NCBI GenBank assembly: GCA_964478195.1
Contig: CAYZGW010000003.1
Span: 1 to 64,000 of the forward strand
Length of the DNA stretch: 64,000 bases
DNA from: JAJZCD01 sp964478195
GTDB taxonomy: Bacteria > Patescibacteriota > Saccharimonadia > Saccharimonadales > UBA4665
Direction of reading: 5' to 3'
The translations under genes and the position numbers were made by a program. Shown here one piece after another: positions 24,722 through 33,240 of this stretch. Under the pieces are notes generated by a model. That model did no database searches and was not told the DNA's origin. It was given only the letters and a program-made list of their open reading frames with translations. Every line of letters begins with the position of its first letter. The stretch's first letter is position 1.

Positions 24722-26040
24722 ACGAAATACACAACATTCATCTGGGCCGCCAAGCATACACGGTATCAGCGGAGGCTTATAAAGAGCTGCACGATTATCT
24801 GCTAGCCATTCAGAAAAAGGCGGGGAAAGAAGTGGCCGAAGAAGTAGAGCTACGGATGGCAGAACTGTTGGCCAGTCGCGGCGTAACTGCCGAGAAGGTG
24901 GTGCTCGATAAGGATGTGACGTACCTTAAAGAGCAGCTTGGTACGCCAAGTGATTTTAGTGATAGCGACGCCGAGGAGGCTGGACTCGAAGAAGCTCCCG
25001 ATAGCCAACGTCGCTTATTCCGTGACATAGATAATGCCATGATTGCGGGTGTGGCAGCAGGGCTTGCGAAGTATTTTGATGTGAGTGTTCTTGTGATTCG
25101 TTTATTGTTCGTGGTACTGACATTCTTTGGCGGTGCAACAGTGGTGATCTATCTAGTACTATGGCTCCTGGTTCCAGAGGCTGCTACCAATAGCGAGCGG
25201 TTGCAGATGGAAGGTAAGGCAGTTAATGTGGACAACATTAAACGGGTCGTTGAGCGGGCAGATGTTCCGGGTGCTACTCGCCGAGCTACCTATCTGGTAA
25301 CTCGTGTGATTACGCGCATCATAAAGCTTGCGCTGGGCACCGTCGGTAGCGTATTAGTCGCTGGAGGCGTTGGTGCGCTTCTGGCTGCTATCGCTGCCTT
25401 TGTGTACGGCTTGGTTCATAGGGTTAGTGTGGGTAACGTTGTGCTGTTCCCGTTGGGTGGCGAACAGATCTTACTCCTTGTTTGTATGCTCGTGCTGGCG
25501 ATGCTCCTGGCCACAATGCTTATTATGTCCGGAATATCAATCCTTCGAAATCGGGGCATCGTACCAGTCTGGGTGATTGCGACTATCGTAGGTATATTCG
25601 TTGCGACAGCGGCTATCGGCACGGCGCTAGGGTTTGATTCGGCACCGGTAATCAATGATCGGTACAAATCGGTGCAGCATACCCGCCAGGTCACAGTGCA
25701 GCCGTTTTCCAAGGTCAATCTGCTGGGGGGTAATGTGCAGTATGTCAGTGTGCCTGGCTCGACTATGGCCCTAGAAATTCGTACGCTAGGTAGTAGCGAT
25801 ACAAAAGCGGTTAAGATTACCGAGAAAGACAACGTGCTTACGGTAGATACGACCCAGTATCATCCACAGTGGGGTTGCAAGCTCATTTGCCCGTATGGTA
25901 GCACCAATACAGAGATCATCATTAGAACACCTGAACCCTGGCGTCTGCCAATTGATGGGTCAAGAGGTGCAAACCTTGAGATGGTAACCCGGCAGATTCT
26001 ACCGCCACGTGTCTCCCAGAGCATTCCTGCCTATCTGTAA
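24718..26040 (+). CDS. PspC-domain membrane protein
   Basis: A 440-residue protein: an N-terminal DUF1700-like helical part (about 1-80), a PspC domain (about 97-155; RDIDNAMIAGVAAGLAKYFD and LLFVVLTFFGG), three further membrane helices (about 205-310) and a C-terminal beta region (about 330-440) resembling the DUF4097/DUF2807 putative adhesin repeats. It is probably an envelope-stress sensor controlled by the coupled PadR. It ends in an unusually basic, proline-rich tail, and its last ten bases overlap the convergent yajQ gene, so the extreme C-terminus may have been altered. Confidence 0.85.
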   Translation: MNEIHNIHLGRQAYTVSAEAYKELHDYLLAIQKKAGKEVAEEVELRMAELLASRGVTAEKVVLDKDVTYLKEQLGTPSDFSDSDAEEAGLEEAPDSQRRLFRDIDNAMIAGVAAGLAKYFDVSVLVIRLLFVVLTFFGGATVVIYLVLWLLVPEAATNSERLQMEGKAVNVDNIKRVVERADVPGATRRATYLVTRVITRIIKLALGTVGSVLVAGGVGALLAAIAAFVYGLVHRVSVGNVVLFPLGGEQILLLVCMLVLAMLLATMLIMSGISILRNRGIVPVWVIATIVGIFVATAAIGTALGFDSAPVINDRYKSVQHTRQVTVQPFSKVNLLGGNVQYVSVPGSTMALEIRTLGSSDTKAVKITEKDNVLTVDTTQYHPQWGCKLICPYGSTNTEIIIRTPEPWRLPIDGSRGANLEMVTRQILPPRVSQSIPAYL

Positions 26041-26525
26041 TTAGTGAAGTTGATCGGATAGTCTAAATCTTGAGTGCGCAGCAACTGCATGACGGCCTGT
26101 AGGTCGTCTTTGCTGCTACTCATAACACGCACCGCCTCTCCCTGTATCTGGGGCTTAACCTTGGGAAAACTATCACGGATTAGCTTTGTAAGTTGCTTGG
26201 CCTTGTCTTGGTCTAGGCCTTGCTTGAAGGGTACTTCTTTAGTGGTTTTGAGGTTACTTTCTACGGACTCTTTGGATGTATCCAGCACCTTTTGGCTTTG
26301 GCTACGGGCGGCCAGCTTCTTGCGGACAATATCTAAAATGGCATCAATTTGCCACTCGCCGTTACCAGTAACTTTTAACCCCTTTTTATCGTCCAACCAT
26401 TCAATGGCAGCAGGAGTACCCTTAAAATCATAGCGGCTATCCATTTCGCGCTCAGTTTGGTCGAAAACGTTGTTCATTTCGGCCTTATCGTATTCGGAAA
26501 CAATATCAAAACTAAAATTTGCCAT
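26031..26525 (-). CDS. YajQ-family nucleotide-binding protein
   Basis: A 164-residue YajQ (UPF0234) protein: it opens with the family motif FSFDIVSEYDKAEM, has SRYDFKGTPA near 31 and the C-terminal QGEAVRVMSSSKDDLQAVM. YajQ proteins bind RNA and, in some bacteria, cyclic di-GMP. I see no c-di-GMP enzymes in this window, so that role is open. A TACTAT -10 (TGn-extended) on the minus strand lies six bases before ATG. Confidence 0.93.
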   Translation of the reverse strand: MANFSFDIVSEYDKAEMNNVFDQTEREMDSRYDFKGTPAAIEWLDDKKGLKVTGNGEWQIDAILDIVRKKLAARSQSQKVLDTSKESVESNLKTTKEVPFKQGLDQDKAKQLTKLIRDSFPKVKPQIQGEAVRVMSSSKDDLQAVMQLLRTQDLDYPINFTNYR

Positions 26526-26588
26526 ACATGTATAGTAGCAAATTTTCTCTTGAATGACTCCAAGTGGCCGCTGGACGAAATATACCGG

Positions 26589-26617
26589 TTGAAGGCTCGT
26601 ACTGCCATGACTATACT
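26589..26617 (+). promoter_or_regulatory. Promoter of the secreted-protein pair
   Basis: TTGAAG (26589-26594), a 17-base spacer and TATACT (26612-26617), followed by a leader of about 27 bases before the ATG at 26651. Confidence 0.55.
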
Positions 26618-26650
26618 AGCAAGTACTAAGTAATCATAAGGGTTTTACAA

Positions 26651-27367
26651 ATGAAACAATTAGTAAAACAGGCAGGATTCATGGTAGCTTCGCTGGCTAT
26701 GGTGATTGGCCTGGCGGCCGTACCTGTTAGTGCAGAGCATGGCAGTGATAATCCATCGACGCATGAGGGTGGAGGTAACGTTTCGCAGACTCAAGATACA
26801 AAAGATACGACGGTAGGTACAACTACTGAGGCGAATGACGATAGTACGAGCGGATCAGGGGGTGGGGACCTTCGCAAACAGGCACAAGACCTTCTGCAGA
26901 CGAAGCGTGAGGGGGCTAAAGAGCACACCATGGCAGTGCGCCAGAAAGCCTGTGAACAGCGCCAAGGAAGTATCGATACGCGTACAAAAGTATTCGCTGA
27001 TGCCGCAGTGCGTCATCTTGGTGTATTCGACCAGGTTTTTACCAAAGTGCAAGCCTTTCATGACAATAAACACTTGAATGTTACTAATTACGATACGCTT
27101 GTTGCAGCGGTCAAAATCAAACAGGCTGCCGCTCAATCTGCTGTTGATGTGCTTAAGACACTGGACGTTCAGATTGATTGTACGCAACCTGATCCAGCGG
27201 CTACTGTTGCAACCATCAAACAAGCTGTAGTCAATGCTCGGACCACACTGCACGCTTATCGTACTTCGCTCAAAGATCTTATCGTGGCACTGAAGGGCGC
27301 TTCGACTGCTACGACACGTACGAATGCGACTGATAAAACAGATACAACATCAGGGGGGACACAGTAA
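26651..27367 (+). CDS. Secreted helical protein of unknown function
   Basis: A 238-residue protein with a clear signal peptide (hydrophobic 9-27, cleavage after VSA at 28), a Thr/Ser/Asp-rich linker (about 30-75) and a helical, Lys/Gln/Ala-rich domain (about 78-225) with two cysteines (about 98 and 177) that could form a disulfide outside the cell. The Thr-rich ends look like surface linkers. No anchor motif is present. It shares one base (TAATG) with the next gene, so both are co-translated. I do not recognise a family. Confidence 0.65.
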   Translation: MKQLVKQAGFMVASLAMVIGLAAVPVSAEHGSDNPSTHEGGGNVSQTQDTKDTTVGTTTEANDDSTSGSGGGDLRKQAQDLLQTKREGAKEHTMAVRQKACEQRQGSIDTRTKVFADAAVRHLGVFDQVFTKVQAFHDNKHLNVTNYDTLVAAVKIKQAAAQSAVDVLKTLDVQIDCTQPDPAATVATIKQAVVNARTTLHAYRTSLKDLIVALKGASTATTRTNATDKTDTTSGGTQ

Positions 27368-27648
27368 TGAAGCGGCTCAATCAGTCAGGTTCACATATCA
27401 TTGCAATAATGCTGTTGGTGCTGGCGCTCGGTGTAGTTGGGTTTACTGGCTATAAAGTACAGCAAGCGCATAACAAAACAGATAGTTCAAATCAGACAAA
27501 AACCACAGCCCAAGCAGCTATACCAAAGACCGTGACAAACACAACCGACTTACAGAGTGTCGGTACGGTGCTGGACCAGTCATCGGCACAACTGGATAGC
27601 AGCCTGGATGACGGTCAGCTGAATGCTGATCTGAACAGCATGCTATAG
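27367..27648 (+). CDS. Small membrane-anchored extracytoplasmic protein
   Basis: A 93-residue protein with an N-terminal membrane helix (about 10-30, IIAIMLLVLALGVVGFTGY) and a Gln/Thr/Ser/Asp-rich outer segment, pilin-like in its short basic leader but without a clear type IV cleavage site. It overlaps the preceding secreted-protein gene by one base, which suggests a two-part surface element. Confidence 0.6.
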   Translation: MKRLNQSGSHIIAIMLLVLALGVVGFTGYKVQQAHNKTDSSNQTKTTAQAAIPKTVTNTTDLQSVGTVLDQSSAQLDSSLDDGQLNADLNSML

Positions 27649-27666
27649 AGCGATGTAACAAAAAAA

Positions 27667-27703
27667 CCAGAGGCGAAAGCTGTTACTCAGCTTTCGCCTC
27701 TGG
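27667..27703. terminator. 16-bp perfect hairpin before pheS
   Basis: CCAGAGGCGAAAGCTG (27667-27682) and its exact inverse (27688-27703) close a five-base loop. The A-run at 27660-27666 means that a T-run follows the stem on the minus strand, although both flanking genes are on the plus strand. On the plus strand the stem runs directly into the pheS -10 TACAAT (27704). Confidence 0.7.
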
Positions 27704-27716
27704 TACAATTTGAAAG

Positions 27717-28772
27717 ATGAACTACCAAAATCCGAAAGTGCAGGAAGCTGCCGGCCTGCTAAAGGGCCGATTTGAGGCGCTTGCAAATAAGGCGGATATA
27801 CTAAAAGCAGTGGAGCTAAAAGCACTGTATGCGGAGATTCCGCAGTTGCCTGCCGAGGAGCGGGGCGCTTTCGGCAAGGAGCTCAATGAATTGCGCGCCG
27901 AATTACAAACGCTGGTGGATGCAGCAGCAGAGGCAGCTGAGGCGTTGCCAGCCATTGATGTCACGGCTCCGTTTGATGTGAACGTGCCACTTGCCAAGCG
28001 GCTAAAACTACTGCCGAGCGAAAACGGCAGTAAGCATCCGTTAATGGCCGAGCTAGAGGTTGTCCTGGATGTTTTCTATCGGATGGGCTTTAACGCCGTG
28101 GAATCGCCTGAAATTGATGATGATTACCACATGTTCAGCGCGCTGAACTTCCCCGAAGGCCACCCGGCGCGTGATGATTACGATACCTTTATGACCACCG
28201 AAACGGATGCCAATGGTAATCCGTTGATTGCGCCGGCGCATACCTCAACCATGCAGAACCGCGTCCTGCGAAAGTACGCCGGAAACTTGGAAAAGGGTGA
28301 ACCAATTGCATGCTTAATCCCTGGTCGTGTCTTCCGCAACGAAGATCTCGACGCTCGTCATGAGCACACGTTCTATCAGCTGGAAGGCGTTTATGCGGGT
28401 AAAGGCGTGCACGCCGGTATGCTTATTGCGACGCTCAAGACCTTCTTGCAAGAGTATTACGGCAAAGAATTGGACGTAAAAACCCAGCCGTTTTATTTTC
28501 CGTTTACCGAGCCAAGCTTTGAGTTTGCGCTCAGTTGTCCGTTCTGCGACAAAAAGGGCTGCAATGTCTGTAGCTATAGCGGCTGGATTGAGCTGCTAGG
28601 CTGCGGCATGATTCATCCCAATGTGCTGCGCGAAGCAGGTATTGATCCAGAGGTATACACCGGCTTTGCTTGGGGCTGTGGTCTAGATAGGCTGGTGCTT
28701 ATGAAATATGGCATCGAAGACATCCGGCACTTCGAAAGTGGTAAACTTGACTTCTTGAGGCAATTCTCATGA
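27717..28772 (+). CDS. pheS: Phenylalanine-tRNA ligase alpha subunit
   Basis: A 351-residue class II synthetase alpha subunit: N-terminal coiled coil (about 1-90), motif 2 FRNEDLDARHEHTFYQLEG near 203 and motif 3 GFAWGCGLDRLVLMKYG near 320. A four-cysteine knuckle (CPFCDKKGCNVC) near 275, known from some bacterial PheS proteins, precedes the conserved LGCGMIHPNVL. It charges tRNA-Phe together with PheT. The -10 TACAAT (27704-27709, TGn-extended) is seven bases before ATG. Confidence 0.97.
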   Translation: MNYQNPKVQEAAGLLKGRFEALANKADILKAVELKALYAEIPQLPAEERGAFGKELNELRAELQTLVDAAAEAAEALPAIDVTAPFDVNVPLAKRLKLLPSENGSKHPLMAELEVVLDVFYRMGFNAVESPEIDDDYHMFSALNFPEGHPARDDYDTFMTTETDANGNPLIAPAHTSTMQNRVLRKYAGNLEKGEPIACLIPGRVFRNEDLDARHEHTFYQLEGVYAGKGVHAGMLIATLKTFLQEYYGKELDVKTQPFYFPFTEPSFEFALSCPFCDKKGCNVCSYSGWIELLGCGMIHPNVLREAGIDPEVYTGFAWGCGLDRLVLMKYGIEDIRHFESGKLDFLRQFS

Positions 28773-29095
28773 GTGATTTGAAAGATCTAATCGAACAGGC
28801 CGAAGTCATCCGGCTGAAATACCAAGAGTTAAATACCAAGCAAGGCAAGGTAACGTGGGGCGTGCGTGATTATGCTATGGGCTTTATGGGTGATATGGGT
28901 GATTTACAGAAGCTGATTATGGCTAAAGAAAATCTGCGTGATATCCCTGACGTTGACAACAAGCTGGCGCACGAGCTAGCCGATTGCCTGTGGTCTATTT
29001 TAGTCATTGCCAACTATTACGGGCTTGATCTGGAAGAGGAATTTACCAAGACGATGGCACACATTGCTGATCGTATCGCAGGAGCAAACGCATGA
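28769..29095 (+). CDS. MazG-like nucleotide pyrophosphohydrolase between pheS and pheT
   Basis: A 108-residue all-helical protein resembling MazG/dUTPase-like pyrophosphatases. The second metal-binding motif E-L-A-D (HELADCLWSILVIANYYG near 72) is clear, while the first, normally EExxE, is weak (MGDMGDLQKL near 47). It overlaps both pheS and pheT by four bases (ATGA each side), so it is made in step with the synthetase. MazG-like enzymes remove abnormal or excess nucleoside triphosphates. A role linked to aminoacylation is inference. Confidence 0.75.
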   Translation: MSDLKDLIEQAEVIRLKYQELNTKQGKVTWGVRDYAMGFMGDMGDLQKLIMAKENLRDIPDVDNKLAHELADCLWSILVIANYYGLDLEEEFTKTMAHIADRIAGANA

Positions 29096-31617
29096 AAGTC
29101 CCCTTAGTGTTATCGAAATTTTATGGCAACTACGATCTTACTGCCGAAGATGTGAACGCGCTGGTTGAAAAGATTGGTGCTCAGCTTGGTGCGGTTGAAG
29201 AAGTTGAAGACTTCGGTGCCAAGTACCAAGGTGTAGTAGTTGCGAAAGTGGTGGAGTGCCGCAAGCACGAAGATTCCGACCACCTCAATGTTTGTAAGAT
29301 AGACGATGGTCGCGTAGCGGAAGGTGTTGAGCGCGACGAAAATGGTTATGTGCAAGTAGTATGTGGCGCGCCAAATGTTCGCGAAGGCTTAACCGTAGCC
29401 TGGTTACCACCTGGCAGCACGGTGCCCGAAAGTTACGGCAAAGATCCATTTGTATTGGAAGCCCGAAGCTTACGTGGTGTTATAAGTAACGGTATGTTAG
29501 CCAGCCCGCGTGAAGTGGCGCTAGGCGATGACCACGATGGTATTTTAGAAATTACCGAAGATATCCAGCCGGGCACATCGCTTGCAGGAGCCCTTAACCT
29601 AAACGATCACATTATTGATATCGAGAACAAAATGTTCACTCATCGGCCAGATTGTTTCGGCGTTTTGGGTGTGTACCGCGAAATCGCCGGCATTATGGGC
29701 CGCAAGTTCGAGGGCCCAGAATGGTACGGCGGTAACAAATACAACCTGAACATTGAAGCCGATAGGTTGCCACTAAAGATAACTAATGAATTGCCTGAGC
29801 TGGTGCCACGTTTTATGGCTGTAGTCATGAGCGGTATTACTATTGCACCAAGCCCGCTGTGGCTGCAAGTGCATTTGCTGCGGGTGGGGATCCGCCCTAT
29901 TAATAACATCGTCGACATTACAAATTTCGTCATGTACCTAACTGGCCAGCCGATGCATGCCTATGACTACGACAAGGTACGGGCGTTAACCGAGGGCGAA
30001 ACTGCCGAACTGACGGCACGCTATCCAAAACCTGGCGAGAAGATTCGCTTGCTGAGCGGCAAAGAAATTGAACCGCGTAGTGAAGCGATCATGATTGCTA
30101 GCGGCGATCACTTGGTGGGTGTTGGCGGTGTAATGGGCGGAGCAAACACCGAAGTGAGTGCAGAAACCAAAAACATCATTTTGGAATGCGCCACGTTCGA
30201 TATGTACTCTATCCGTCGTACCAGCATGGCGCATGGTTTGTTTACCGATGCCGTCACCAGGTTCAATAAGGGCCAGTCGCCACTACAGAACCCGTTTGTT
30301 TTAGCCAAAGCGATTCACGAAGTTCGCGAATTAGCCGGCGGCAAGCTGGCGGGTGAAGTTCAAGATGTTAGCCAAGTTGTTGGCCGCGAGTGGGTGCATC
30401 CGCCGGTGCCTGTAGCTGCGCAGTTTATTAATGAACGGCTTGGATTTACCTTGCCAGCAGACGAGATGAAGACTTTGCTCGAAAATGTAGCATGTAGTGT
30501 GGCGCTTGACGGCGACCAGCTCATCGTAACTGCACCATTTTGGCGAACCGACATCGAAACCCGTGAAGACGTAGTGGAAGAAGTGGGACGTTTGTATGGT
30601 TTTGATAAGCTGCCTCTGGAACTGCCTACGAGAACTATTGCACCTGTCCAGAAGGATCGGACGTTTGCGCTTAAAAGCGCCATTCGTGCACGGTTGGCTA
30701 AAGCTGGTGCTAACGAGGTTCTTACCTACAGCTTTGTGCATGGTGATCTGCTCAAAAAAGTAGGCCAAGATCCCGGCGAAGCCTTCGAGGTGGCCAACGC
30801 ACTTAGCCCTGACCTGCAATATTACCGCCTGAGCATCCTGCCTAGTCTACTTGATAAAGTACACGCTAACATCAAAGCCGGTTATGATGAATTTGCGCTG
30901 TTTGAAATGGGCAAGACACACGGCAAATCGCAATTCACTGAAGAAGGTTTGCCAAAAGAATTCGAGCGCTTGGCGCTTGTGTATGCTACGAATGATAAAA
31001 AAAGCACTACACCTGGTGCGGCGTACTATGCCGCTCGCGTATACTTGGCGGAGCTGCTTGAAAGTTTTGGACTCTGGGAGCAGTGCGAACTAATCCCGCT
31101 TAACCGAGCAGACCTAGGCGAGCATCCCTTCTTCCAGCAGGTAGCAAAGCCATTTGATCCAGCCCGCTCGGCTGCTATCTATGATGGCAAACGAATTCTT
31201 GGTGTGGTTGGTGAGTTTACGGCTATTACCCGTAAGGCGCTCAAATTGCCTATCCATAGCGCTGGGTTCGAATTTGGGTTAAACCTCATTTTACAGAATG
31301 AAACACGGGAGGTTGCTTATCGGGCCTTGCCTCGTTTCCCGAAAGTTACCCAAGACCTCACGCTAAAGGTTGCCACAAACCTACCGCACGCTCAACTCTT
31401 CAAACTGGTTACTCGGGAATTAGACAAAATGCGCCCCGAACGCACACAGGCAACGCTCGAACCGCTTGATATCTACCAACGTGAGGATGATTCCGAGCAC
31501 AAGCAGGTTACATTCCGGCTTACTATCGCTAGCTACGAAAGAACGCTTACCGATGCAGAAGTTGGCAAGTTGCTTGATATGGTTGCCGCTGAAGTATCCG
31601 AAGCACAGCGTGTCTAG
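29092..31617 (+). CDS. pheT: Phenylalanine-tRNA ligase beta subunit
   Basis: An 841-residue beta subunit with an N-terminal tRNA-binding OB domain (about 40-160; DSDHLNVCKIDDG), the B3/B4 editing region (about 200-400; VDITNFVMYLTGQPMHAYDYDKV), B5, the catalytic-like core (about 480-680) and a C-terminal anticodon-binding FDX-ACB domain (about 750-841; ALPRFPKVTQDLTLKV). Length is slightly above the usual 790-800. It is the third gene of the coupled pheS operon. Confidence 0.96.
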   Translation: MKVPLVLSKFYGNYDLTAEDVNALVEKIGAQLGAVEEVEDFGAKYQGVVVAKVVECRKHEDSDHLNVCKIDDGRVAEGVERDENGYVQVVCGAPNVREGLTVAWLPPGSTVPESYGKDPFVLEARSLRGVISNGMLASPREVALGDDHDGILEITEDIQPGTSLAGALNLNDHIIDIENKMFTHRPDCFGVLGVYREIAGIMGRKFEGPEWYGGNKYNLNIEADRLPLKITNELPELVPRFMAVVMSGITIAPSPLWLQVHLLRVGIRPINNIVDITNFVMYLTGQPMHAYDYDKVRALTEGETAELTARYPKPGEKIRLLSGKEIEPRSEAIMIASGDHLVGVGGVMGGANTEVSAETKNIILECATFDMYSIRRTSMAHGLFTDAVTRFNKGQSPLQNPFVLAKAIHEVRELAGGKLAGEVQDVSQVVGREWVHPPVPVAAQFINERLGFTLPADEMKTLLENVACSVALDGDQLIVTAPFWRTDIETREDVVEEVGRLYGFDKLPLELPTRTIAPVQKDRTFALKSAIRARLAKAGANEVLTYSFVHGDLLKKVGQDPGEAFEVANALSPDLQYYRLSILPSLLDKVHANIKAGYDEFALFEMGKTHGKSQFTEEGLPKEFERLALVYATNDKKSTTPGAAYYAARVYLAELLESFGLWEQCELIPLNRADLGEHPFFQQVAKPFDPARSAAIYDGKRILGVVGEFTAITRKALKLPIHSAGFEFGLNLILQNETREVAYRALPRFPKVTQDLTLKVATNLPHAQLFKLVTRELDKMRPERTQATLEPLDIYQREDDSEHKQVTFRLTIASYERTLTDAEVGKLLDMVAAEVSEAQRV

Positions 31618-31696
31618 AAGGTAGATTGCAAGGCTGCAGAATAACCGATACAATGATTTTGCTGTACGCTAAAATAATTGCTGACAGTGTTTTTTA

Positions 31697-32109
31697 ACTG
31701 ACGTTCATGAAGACAGTGCAACGGTGTTTCTTCCGTTGAGTACGCTAGTGCGGATGCGTACTTGGGCTCCTAGTCCCACTGTCTTCTCATCGAAGAGAGA
31801 GCTGCACGATCTTTGTGCGCCTCGTCTCTGTGGTTTCCGAGGCCTGCCTGGGCGGAACGGGCCTTGATGTCTGCAAGTGCGAGTGGTTACTACATTACTG
31901 CGAATAATTGTGGTAACTGTCTCTCTTCCCAAGCGCACGGGGAGCCAAGGCGGCACTCATCCCTTCCCAATTGGAAGATTGGGAGATATCCCGGATGGAT
32001 GACGGCCCCTTAGGCTCCCCGTGCGCGGCTCCTTGTAGGTGTCGTAACTTTGGCCCTTGGCCATCTTTACTCAACCCTATAGCCCAAAACCCTGAACGTC
32101 AGTCTTTTT
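31697..32109 (+). ncRNA. Large structured ncRNA candidate of about 410 nt
   Basis: The region is closed by an 11-bp perfect stem, ACTGACGTTCA (31697-31707) with TGAACGTCAGT (32093-32103), directly followed by CTTTTTC, a U-tract 3' end. Inside are a 10-bp stem (31709-31718/31777-31786) that encloses a junction of CAACGG/CCGTTG (31719/31733), AGTACGC/GCGTACT (31739/31756) and a GGG/CCC arm; further hairpins at 31796-31829, 31840-31864 and 31886-31917; and a 14-bp perfect stem (31933-31946/32013-32026) holding nested CATCC/GGATG and TCCCAAT/ATTGGGA helices. GC is above that of the neighbours and no protein frame fits. It lacks the conserved cores of RNase P RNA and tmRNA. Function unknown. Confidence 0.7.
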
Positions 32110-32194
32110 CCAGAACCTATCAGCGAATCCTTGCTGGTGCATTGTGGGAGAAGTAAGACTAATCGGGTACAATACCTGATAAACTAGGAGGCGT

Positions 32195-32665
32195 ATGACG
32201 CGCAAGCAATCAGTTCGGGCAATCGTAATTAGCGGTGACAAAATGCTCGCCATGAAGCGTAATAAATTTGGAGACATCTACTATACGCTGATCGGTGGGG
32301 GCATAAATATTGGTGAAGACGCCGAAACTGCCTTACGCCGTGAATTGCGCGAAGAAACGGGGATGGAAGTGGGCGCGGTGCGCCAGGTTTTTGTAGAAGA
32401 CGCCGGTGATTTATATGGGGTGCAGCATGTGTTTTTGTGTGAGTATCTTAGCGGCGATCCGGCACTCTCGCCTAGCAGTGAGGAGGCGCTTATTGGCGCT
32501 ATGGGGAAAAATATATACGAGCCCCTATGGCTACCTTTAGATGAGGTAGCGCAGGTGCGGTTTCGCTCAAAGTCAGTGGCGGAAGCGCTACTAGCGGGCG
32601 TGCAGAATGGTTTTCCAGAAACCGTGCAAGCGCTTGCCTTTGAGCCCGAGAGTGTGGCAAGATAG
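32195..32665 (+). CDS. Nudix hydrolase
   Basis: A 156-residue Nudix enzyme with an intact box from residue 35: G-x5-E then ETALRRELREETG, matching Gx5Ex7REUxEExGU. Nudix proteins hydrolyse nucleoside diphosphates linked to another group; the substrate is not predictable here. It has its own -10 TACAAT (32168-32173) and an AGGAGG ribosome site four bases before ATG. It lies just downstream of the structured RNA candidate. Confidence 0.88.
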   Translation: MTRKQSVRAIVISGDKMLAMKRNKFGDIYYTLIGGGINIGEDAETALRRELREETGMEVGAVRQVFVEDAGDLYGVQHVFLCEYLSGDPALSPSSEEALIGAMGKNIYEPLWLPLDEVAQVRFRSKSVAEALLAGVQNGFPETVQALAFEPESVAR

Positions 32666-32698
32666 AGCTAAGTTAAATACGAGAGGTAAGGGCAGCTT

Positions 32699-33229
32699 AT
32701 GACGCGCGTGCGTGATCGAGTTTTTGCAGGATTTGGGGCATTTTTATTTTTGGCTAGCGCCTGTGGTTTGACGATTTTTGTGATCATGCAGCCCAGCTCA
32801 GATAATACATCTAACACTACTTCATCGCAGCAAGCTTGTGCGGATAACAAAACTGAGCCGACGCTTGATGTGCCGGAAGTGTACAAACCGACAGGGCCGG
32901 TCACTACTCTGCAAGCTACCGATCTAACCTCAGGATCGGGCGCAGCCGCCAAGAACGGCAGCTGTTTGGTTATGAAGTACTATGGAACGCTAGCCTCAGA
33001 TGGTACAAAGTTCGATGAAAACTTCACCGACACTACCGCGTTTGCCTTTAAACTTGGTCAGGGCCAGGTAATTGAAGGCTGGGACAAGGGCCTGGTGGGC
33101 ATGAAGGTTGGCGGCGTACGTCGCTTGGTCATTCCAGCAGCTCAGGCCTATGGCAGCCAGGCACAGGGCAGTATTCCAGCTAATTCAGATTTGGTATTTG
33201 TAGTAAAGTTGCTCAGGATTCAAAAGTAG
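32699..33229 (+). CDS. Membrane-anchored FKBP-type peptidyl-prolyl isomerase
   Basis: A 176-residue protein with an N-terminal membrane helix (about 10-32), a Ser/Thr/Asn-rich linker (about 33-50) and an FKBP domain (about 75-176): YYGTLASDGTKFDENF, GQGQVIEGWDKGLVGMKVGG and RLVIPAAQAYGSQ carry the usual active-site residues. It should catalyse proline isomerisation of exported proteins outside the membrane. A second, cytoplasmic FKBP follows 11 bases later. Confidence 0.92.
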   Translation: MTRVRDRVFAGFGAFLFLASACGLTIFVIMQPSSDNTSNTTSSQQACADNKTEPTLDVPEVYKPTGPVTTLQATDLTSGSGAAAKNGSCLVMKYYGTLASDGTKFDENFTDTTAFAFKLGQGQVIEGWDKGLVGMKVGGVRRLVIPAAQAYGSQAQGSIPANSDLVFVVKLLRIQK

Positions 33230-33240
33230 GAGATAGACAT

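Noticed and set aside
31705..31956. Open frame of 83 codons on the minus strand within the structured region
   Set aside because: It runs through the paired stems, has no ribosome site, is rich in Arg and Pro and lacks a protein-like pattern. The region is better explained as RNA.
31697..32109. RNase P RNA or tmRNA identity for the large RNA
   Set aside because: The conserved cores (GAGGAAAGTC and the ACAGAA...GGCTTA region of RNase P, and the tRNA-like ends of tmRNA) are absent on both strands.
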